The notes under the pieces are model-generated. The model did not search any database. It had not been told where the DNA came from and was given only the letters and a program-made list of their open reading frames with translations. The translations under genes and the position numbers were made by a program. From the NCBI GenBank assembly GCA_948474755.1, contig CAOLHI010000488.1:555626-619625 (forward strand): a stretch of DNA of 64,000 bases, read 5' to 3'. This document shows positions 56,113 to 64,000 of this stretch, one piece after another (within the stretch, counting starts at the first letter, position 1; the number at the start of each line of letters is the position of its first letter). The stretch comes from Ctenosaura bakeri. Its lineage: Eukaryota; Chordata; Lepidosauria; Squamata; Iguanidae.

Positions 56113-59100
56113 GGATCATAGCACTATAGTTCTGTCATATGAATCGGTCCCTGGTCAGACCATCAGAACTGTCATTACACAGTGATCTCCTAGAGAGAGT
56201 GGGAAAGTAAAGCAAATCAAAATATAAGTATGATCACCAATGTGTCAGGGAAAGAGTATCCACAATCCATATTTCCAATACAAAGCAAAATAATAAAAAA
56301 AAACAAAAACAGGATCAGCAGGAGAGCTGGTGGCAGCACATCAAAGGCTGTAAAGAGGTAAAGACCATACACATATTGTATACACATGTACAAAGGCAGA
56401 ACTGACAGAGGCATTATTATTACATGAGTCACAAATGGTTTTGCATTTAAGTTACCTCCCAGTTAATCTACAGACAAAAGTAATCAAAAATTCATAACAT
56501 GGAAGACAAGACAATAATAAAATGAAATCAAACATCATAAATTAGTGCCATTCAATAAGCGGATTCCATTGGGTGTATTAAATGGACCCAATGACAAATG
56601 GATGTATGCAGCCTTGTACTGTTACCAACCCCTGTGCCCCCAGCCAAGATTGGGGAGGAATTAAACGTATCTATGGATGGAAATGCATGACTGGATACAT
56701 GTTGACTGAAGAAAGAGTTGTTGCCAGGTTGGGCTGCTAAGACATGAGTGGGCCATAAAATTCAAAAGGAAACCAAGATGAAAGCCCTGGTATCTAGAAG
56801 CACAAGCTAGTTTCTCTTTCCTATCAAAAATGTTTGCATTTCTGAGCAAGATCCAGAAACAACCAGAGACCATTCTTTTGATTAGAGACTGCTCCTTTTG
56901 GGTTCTTACCCAAATACTTCCCCTGCCAATTGAAACTTCAAGAGGCTACCACAACTTCTATGATTCTGTCAACCTGGTGTCAAAACAATCTCCTGTCAAT
57001 CAGTTCCATAAAAAAGTGTTGAGCTCTGCCAGAAGCTCCACTACCAGGTGTAGAAAGGGTACTTAGGCCCTGATTGTCTTGCAGTTCCTTGTAGTCCTTT
57101 GGAAGCAGGCTCTATCGGTTCATTTCCCAAACCTGGACAAACCTCAAGCCCTTTAGGTTTGAGCTTTCGCAGCTCTGATTCCTCTCTCTTCAGGATTGAT
57201 AATTATCACCCACTTTTGCCTAAGAACTTTCTGCAGTTAGTCTTGTGTGAATGTGAGACTGCTTGAATCTTGTGTTCTTGATTGATTAATTCCCCAATAA
57301 AACATAAAACTCAAAGGAGGACTTTAAAATAAACATAGAGAAGTGATAGATTTTGAAGCTATCATGCTATGGGAGTCACTGAGGGAGGGACAAGCTGGGC
57401 ATACCCACAGCCCATCCCCAGCTGGATTCACAATGACTGGAAGTGCTATCAAACATTATAACAGTATTGCATTGAGCCAGCTGATGGGATTGAAGCACTG
57501 TAGGAGGCACTTAACTGATTTTTTTCTGAAATAGAATAGGGTGGTTTGGCAATGTTGGGAATGGAATAGCAGCTGGATAGTGACACTGTTGTGTGGTAGC
57601 ATGTCTCCTGACCTGGAAACAACCTGCTGCTATGGCGGTATAATTGCATTGTGCGGAAATGGCCTTAATCTCAATGCATTCTCTAGGGATTGCAGAAATT
57701 CAACTTTTTTCCTTATTACTTCCAACAGACCTTTAATCCAGTACAAAAGGCCAACAATGATTTCATCACAAGTCTTTACCAAATGAGTTGTGCAATTGAT
57801 AAAGCTGCCCAACACCAAATTCAGTGACTGTTCCCATAATAGGTCTGCAACCCCTCCACAAGAATAGTGATGATTCCAAACTTATGTAGAATGGCTACCA
57901 GACTGTCATTTTCAGCCTTCATTAAATCCCGCTGCCTGTTTGAATATAGGAAAACACTTATTTAATTGTTTCGTAGGCTCATCTCTTCTTGCTTGAAATG
58001 AAACCATTATTCACAGGTCTTAGATTTTGAGGAGTTACATAAACTCATATATTTAACTTGGAATTTTATTCTTGAAGTAGTCATCTATGCATTCAGCTGT
58101 TTAATTTTGTAGTGGACATACATTTAAAGTAGAAACACCAAAGCACACGCATGTTGAAAGATGGAGAATGGAGTTCCCACTAAAAGCTACAAGATTCTGG
58201 AATGTCCCAAATGTGGTTTTGCTCAGGCTCAAGGCTCATTTGCATAGATTCACAGATGACCACTCAAAGAACCACAATTACAGATGATTGGCTCATTATC
58301 TAGACTTTCTGTCATGCTGTCTGAATATTTGATATGAAGAATAACGTTTTAAAAGAAAATTCTCAGAGGTGACTCACACTTGCCAAATATCTTGCTGATT
58401 TCTCAGAACAGTCAAAATGGCTCTCTAACAATGGTTGAATTCCTATGCCCAGGAGAGAAGGAAAAGATTGTATGTACTTGCTTGTATATGTGTGTGTGCA
58501 GAAGGGGGGGTGGGGAGAGGGAGAAGGAGGGAGAGATGGTATTAAAAATAAAAACCTCTGAAGAAAAAAATATGAATGGAATAGAGGATGGATTATACTG
58601 GACAATGTATTCCAAATGGGAGAATCACATTTTTTAAAAAACGTTTTCCTGCATTAACATCAAAAGATTAAGTAAATCTCCTTTTGCAGAATTAAAAAAA
58701 AAAGAAACAGTAAGGATATCTTTATTGCAGATGGGCTGGTTTTCATTTTCTGCAAGGCAACCAGTCCTTCTTCCACTTCTGCACAATCTCTTTAAAAAAA
58801 AAAGAAGAAAAAAAAGAAGGCACATCCTATCTGCATAGCTTACTCTACCCCTTTGTGCCTTTAATTCTGCTGGTCATATAGGCCATGTTAGCATGGAATT
58901 CTGGGGCATAGAGAAACTTCTCACACTCTTTATAAATCCATATGCATCCTCTGAATCTTTGGAAGACTAGTGGTTCAGGAGCTTTAATGCACTTTATTTA
59001 TGAAGTTTTGGGTACCGGCTGTTAAAGCAGAATACAATAAGCAAATAAGAATCAGCAGGCTGGGCTAATCTTATTTTTCATATAAACTGGCACTATCTTC

Positions 59101-61463
59101 CCACTGCTGATAATCCTTTCCATTTGGTTTCAGTGGTATACAAACACTCAACAGAGACTGTGTATTTTGACTATCATTAGTTCTTTATTTTCTGTCTCTT
59201 CCGTTGAATCCTTAACCATGATAGTGTCCCAATGAGATTAGATTCGTAGTTAACCTCATTCCTTTTGAAAATTGCATTTTTGGCAAAAACTAGTCAGAAG
59301 ACAGACAAAAACCAGAATCCCAAACCCTTGAACAAACATATTCCCCTCATGTACACACACAAAATTCTGTTTCCAGGGAACTATTTATGTAGAACTAATA
59401 AATCAAGGGCTTCTTCCTGTCTGGAAGGTACCTCTGAAAGAAATACATAATAAATCATACCTTGTCAGTGTCACATGTAACAGTGATGTAAATTGCTTTC
59501 CAAGCTGTCCAGAACCTGTTGTTGAAACAACTTGGTCACAAACAAAAACATGTGACATTGGCCAATCCTAGCAGCACAACCTTGCAATTTTGAGAGGTTT
59601 TGTTATTAAAATTTATAATTATATAAATTATACATAATTTTGTTATTAAAATTAACTTCACATGCTAAGGAAAGATGAGTTAAGAAAGGATTTTAGAAAA
59701 GAAAGCAGGAAAAATGAATAAATGGGATCTACCAAAAAAGAAAACAAGTTGCTTGGATCCCTGTTCAGTACTCTATTTTACTACCCTAATCCAAATCTCT
59801 TCCCAACAATCAATGAACGTGCCGTGCCAACTAAACATATTCAGTTTTTCTTGTGCTGTTTTTGTTGGTAGAGAGAGGAGTTTTTAAGATAATGCGTACT
59901 TCTGTGACTTGTGGTTTCCTGGAGTCTACTTATGCCTCCTTGTACTGAAGTAACATGCCAGTAACCATAGATACATGAAAGCCCATGTATTTACATAGTG
60001 GCTCTAGGCACTGTATATTTATGTTTGATTATATATTTTCATGTTATTTTCCATACAGAAAAGAATTGAGAAGTCATACTTTTCACCCTTCAGCAAAGCA
60101 GAACAGAGAGAAAGAACTACAGTTCTACACTTTCTGAGAGGTTGAAGTCTTTCGTGTCTTTTACTGAGTGAACAATTCAGAGTGGTGATTATAGTATGAA
60201 AATCATGCTTTTTTACACCATTCCTCCTCTGGTAAAACTAATGTTGGGTGGAACATTTCTGAGGATGGAATGTCTTGTTTGGAGTGAATGAAATGTGTAG
60301 CACATCTAATGTGAAGCACGTTTAATGAGTGATATCTTATCAAATGCAGGACTTATCTATTTAGAAAACATACTCAAGTGGCAATAGCAACTCCCCTTTT
60401 CTAAGATGATGTGGTTTCCTTAAATATCCAGCTAGAACAGAAACTTCCATGCTGATCTATTTTGTGCCATAATGTCATGACCCAGGAATGTGGCAGTGGC
60501 TTATATTGGCTTAGAAGCTAGTATAGCCTGGTGACCTGGAGGGTGATGTCTGTTCTCTTCTCCCAACTGTGGAACTTCAGCTGAATGCAATCTGAGTACT
60601 ACCCACAGTTCCCATCCACCAAATGTTTCTGTGGGTGCACTCTGGCACCGGGAGGCTGCTGTCCATAGTGTGGGCATTGTGTTGAAGAGGTATTTAATAT
60701 TCCTAAAATTATATCAGCATAACCTCTAATTATCCCAACTATCCCACTTGCAGGATTCCAGCTGACAAGGTGCAAGAGTTTATCAATATACCCAGATTTT
60801 GAAAAAAAAATGGAGGGATGGACTCTGCTCCAAATTTACTCACTTTGTTCCATTAGATCTCCAACCTTAACTTGTATTCTTTTACAGTGAGGGCCTAAAA
60901 AAATCTTGACAACACATTTGGAGAATTTATACTTTCCCTTTAAAGAATGAAATTTTGTTGATCGTTAAAAAGTTCTTGATGTCTTCCATTGAACACATAA
61001 GTCTGAGAAACATCTTCCTCTTCACCAATTATTTTCATTCATAATCCTGCCGCCTTATTGTGTTATTACTTGACATGTTTTTCCTTTTTTTTCCTTTTTG
61101 AAGGATTGGAACTTGGTTACCACAAATGATGACTTCCTTCTTCTTTCTGGTTTTCTCTGGTCTACTTTTGAGCTTAGCCACAGTAAGCTTGAAGGGACAA
61201 TGGAATTCCTCAGCAACAATACATTGTTATGACCTATCCTTCGAGTACAACAAATTATTTGGGGGTGAATTGGGTTTAAATGGCCAAATAAGATCCCTTG
61301 GCTATCCAAAAGATGGTCTCCTTGTGGAGATGCAAACTGCTAGAACAGTCATAGGTCTGCCTTATGACTCAACACAACTGCCTGAATTTTTGGTCTCTCT
61401 TTGAGGGGCATTGCCATAGGGACTAGCATAATGAGTATCTGCTCTTTGGAATGTGGTGACATT
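56113..61463. other. Long intergenic stretch, mostly repeat-poor
   Basis: No exon recognised. Notable items: GTGCGGAAATGGCC at about 57650-57663, matching the right terminus of the hAT-like MITEs; AT-rich unique-looking blocks at 57930-58310 (with an ATTTGCAT octamer near 58239) and 58990-59150; a G-rich run at 58504-58531; a 16-bp direct repeat at 59598-59613 and 59638-59653. The open frame 61126-61404 begins with a hydrophobic stretch but shows no family. Confidence 0.4.
58504..58531 (+). other. Putative G-quadruplex motif
   Basis: Four G-runs of at least three (7, 4, 3 and 3 G) with loops of 1, 3 and 7 bases, within a GGAGA-rich purine tract. Confidence 0.6.
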
Positions 61464-61469
61464 TCATCC

Positions 61470-62420
61470 AATGTGCCACTCAGGGAATATAGCTAGGCTG
61501 TTGAAAACAGCCAAAATGAAACATGAGACAGTGTTACAGCATATAAGTGGGATTAAAAAGACAAAAAAGGAAACACTGGTGCCCTCATAAAACTGATACG
61601 CTTTTATTATTTTTGTCTGTTTATTCTCTGGTGCAGAGACTGGCCTGTTTGCCCAATGTGGAGTGTTGAAACACACTGATGACAAATGAAGGCATATGTT
61701 AATTAGAGGATGAGCAAGTGAAAGTACATCTAATATTGTGGGTGATGGGATCAGGTCTTGTGATGGCATTTCTTGAATAGATTGGGCAGAGTTGGCATCT
61801 GGGTTTGTGGCAAGGTCTGGTACCTTTCTCCTCATCCAGGTTGTGTGTCCTCCAGTAGATAAGTAACTATTTGAGATTGAAAGCTGCCTGCCACTAAGAG
61901 TCTTTGAGCAGGCAGCATTATTGTCCAGAATAGGTTGTCATTCATTGATGATACATCTGAGTGGTCTTGGTTAGAAGCTATATGTGATCACTAACAAGAT
62001 TCTCATATTTCCTGTCTTCAGTTTGTTCTGTAATAGATTAGTCCTGGATACAAGTCTTGCCTTGTTGAATTTTTTTTAAAAAAAATATAAAGTGGGTACT
62101 ATAGCTTGATGGAAGCTTGTCTGGATGCATGAGTCTGAAGTCTCTGTCTTGTGGGTCTGAGTAGATGTGATTGTATTGGAAAGCTTGCCTGTAAACTATG
62201 GATTTGGTAGTAGGTCAAAGTTAGAAACTATCGACATGGAAGTACTTGTAATGGTCAGTGGGCTTGTGATATAATGTGGTGCTTATATGTCTACCATGTA
62301 GTTGTATGATGGTGCCCAGAAAATAAACTTGTTCTTTTGATAGTTCCAGGCTGAGATTACTCGTAAGGTGGAAGTTCTTGAAATTCTGATGAAATGTCTC
62401 AGAGTTAGTCTAAAAGGTGC
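61470..62420 (-). mobile_element. Penelope-like element: RT C-terminus and GIY-YIG remnant
   Basis: Minus-strand, degraded. From its 5' side: about 62380-62200 encodes FLGTIIQLHGRHISTTLYHK and PTDHYKYFHVDSF, then IVYRQAFQYNHIYSDPQDRD (about 62200-62130), the conserved C-terminal RT region of Penelope-like retroelements. At 61782-61822 lies a cysteine motif, TRPCHKPRCQLC, and at 61615-61665 LHIGQTGQSLHQRINRQ, matching the GIY-YIG endonuclease-associated IGxTG signature. Penelope-like elements combine RT and GIY-YIG in one ORF and insert without an APE endonuclease. Multiple frameshifts make it dead; the RT catalytic core is absent. Confidence 0.7.
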
Positions 62421-62836
62421 TGCAAGATCGCTTTACATTTCAGATGAGCTGATGAGTTCAAATGTGTTCAAATGAGCCATAAATATCTCAATAACAGCAT
62501 GGAATATGTGAAGCTTGAATGAGAGAAAAATCATGTAAATATTAACTAATATTTAAATTAACTGTTACTGAAAGGCAAAATGCTTTTGCTGTTTGGAATC
62601 CATAAATCCAGTGAGTTCCATAGCGACTGACCATGAATTTGTCAAGTCCTCTGACAGTTTTTTGAATTGGCCATCACACTGATTTTTATATATTAAAAAG
62701 CTAAAAAACAAAACAGAAAAAACAGACCAATGACAATTCAGCATTCGGTGGCCAGAGAATGAAGACGTGGGTGGTAGTGAGGGTAAATGGCATGGAGTAT
62801 CATGAAAGAAACTTTTGCTGGCTTACTGGTAACCTA

Positions 62837-63006
62837 GGGCATTTCTGCACTAGACTGTTATAGTGCTATTGTTCCACTTTCAACATCCTATGGAATCCTG
62901 GGGTTTGCAGTTTAGGTAGAGGCTCCTCCCTAAACTGCAAACCCTGGGCTTCCATAGGATGTTGAAAGTGGAATAACAGCACTATAACAGTCTAGTGCAG
63001 AAATTG
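62837..63006. mobile_element. Palindromic hAT-like MITE, copy 9 (short form)
   Basis: GGGCATTTCTGCACTAGACT to AGTCTAGTGCAGAAATTG, an almost perfect 170-bp palindrome with the short centre (GTTTAGGTAGAGGCTCCTCC). It is the same form as copy 2. Confidence 0.8.
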
Positions 63007-64000
63007 TGCTAGATGTGAAAACTATACACTGTAACATTTTGTTGCCGGTTCTACCTGTGAATGTATATAATGCCCCTTGGGAGATTTTCCAAGCAACTGC
63101 TATCCCTGGATCATGCAGAAACAGAATCCATGATGTGTAAAGGAATACTTCCTTTTGTATTTCCTGAATGGTCTGCCAATCAGTTTGATGGGGTGGCCTG
63201 AGTTCTAGCCCTGTAGGAGATGGAGGAAAACTACTGCTTATCCGCTTTCTCTATGCAGAGCATAATTTTACCATTTCTGAGCTGCTTGGTCTAATACCAT
63301 CCAGTTTTATGCAGTGATCTTTAAAAGAGAAACAGACATTTTTACTGAAGATACCAAGGACTGGATATAGGACCTTCTTCATTTACTTTGCTGCTAAACT
63401 ATAGTCCCTTTTCTGACTGATTGGAGTGATTAAGTGCAGGAACTACATGAAATCTGAGAAGTGATTCAGTTTCATTTCCATCCTGACATGAGTTTCCTCT
63501 CTCTCACTCTCTTTTTATGGGATATTTCTTGACAAAGGAAACATTACAAAACCATTACAGGTCCTTCATAATGGAGTCGTCCCTTAAAATTCTTTATAAA
63601 TTATGTGTAGTTTTAAAATGAAATATGCCTCATTCAAAATACCTCATTTCAGAAAATGATTTCATATGACTGAGCAAAAAGATATGGAAATAATATATAG
63701 TTAGTAGGGCTGGATCCAATCATACTATCAGGATTCACATGTAGATAATAATGAGAAGCGGGCAATTTTAGCGCCCTTACAATAAATACTGTATAGTTGC
63801 TATTATCATATATCCTGGCTTCACAGACATTTTAAGAAATCATTTAAGTTTTCTAGAAGTTTCTTTGTGCAAAATAAAATTATCCAACTTTTTGGGCCTT
63901 GTTTTTCCCTCAAGGAATTCTCTTAGTACTTCTGTGCTGGCAGAAATGAAATTAAAAATGGTGTGACTGAGAAACTGATAGTATTTGCATACTTTGGGCA
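63007..64000. other. Intergenic stretch to the window end
   Basis: AT-rich, with no exon or repeat recognised. Confidence 0.4.

Noticed and set aside
61126..61404. 92-codon frame starting with a signal-peptide-like hydrophobic stretch
   Set aside because: Single short frame without homology, and the antisense frame over the same bases is equally open; no exon borders.

Overview
The window is vertebrate genomic DNA, most likely from a squamate reptile and probably an iguanian lizard. It is AT-rich and intron- or intergenic-like, with no bacterial-style gene packing. It carries many CR1 LINE fragments, tRNA-derived SINEs ending in (ACA)n tails, one Sauria-like SINE, an L3-like LINE, a Penelope-like element and many palindromic hAT-like MITEs. 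That mixture is typical of lizards. The species call is an inference from repeat content only.

The only convincing cellular gene is at the left edge. Positions 1-369 (+) are the end of the last coding exon of a type II classical cadherin, best matched to CDH10 with CDH9 as the close alternative. A 3' UTR follows, with a strong polyadenylation signal at 1183-1188. From about 1.2 kb to 64 kb I find no further exon, so this looks like the gene desert downstream of the cadherin.

Layout of the desert: 1.3-5.9 kb holds a Tigger-like MITE, a hairpin, the first palindromic MITE, an antisense SINE and a CR1 tail. 7.2-12.0 kb holds three CR1 pieces, one split by a 493-bp MITE, and a long antisense CR1 reverse transcriptase. 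12.0-15.1 kb is an antisense L3-like LINE with endonuclease and RT remnants, interrupted by a SINE. 15.3-16.2 kb is a DNA element with GACTTGAG-type subterminal repeats. 16.5-21.9 kb holds LTR-like repeats, a second L3-like tail, a large palindrome and a SINE nested in a SINE. 21.9-24.6 kb is a 2.6-kb antisense LINE of uncertain clade with two frameshifts and one stop. 26.8-31.5 kb has two sense CR1 copies, the first with 411 uninterrupted codons. 32.8-49.8 kb is dominated by MITEs (six of nine copies of one palindromic family), SINEs, and a deleted CR1 whose ORF1 esterase tail is also present as a nearly perfect 100-bp inverted copy. 52-54.6 kb holds a CR1 tail, a possible LTR, and a second, different SGNH-hydrolase-like remnant. 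61.5-62.4 kb is a Penelope-like element with RT and GIY-YIG remnants.

No functional gene system was found. The most unusual observations are the inverted esterase tail, the second SGNH-like remnant, the shared termini of several structurally different MITEs, and the GACTTGAG-repeat element. Some repeat-poor AT-rich blocks could be cis-regulatory elements of the cadherin, but that is inference. All family calls were made by eye, without database searches.
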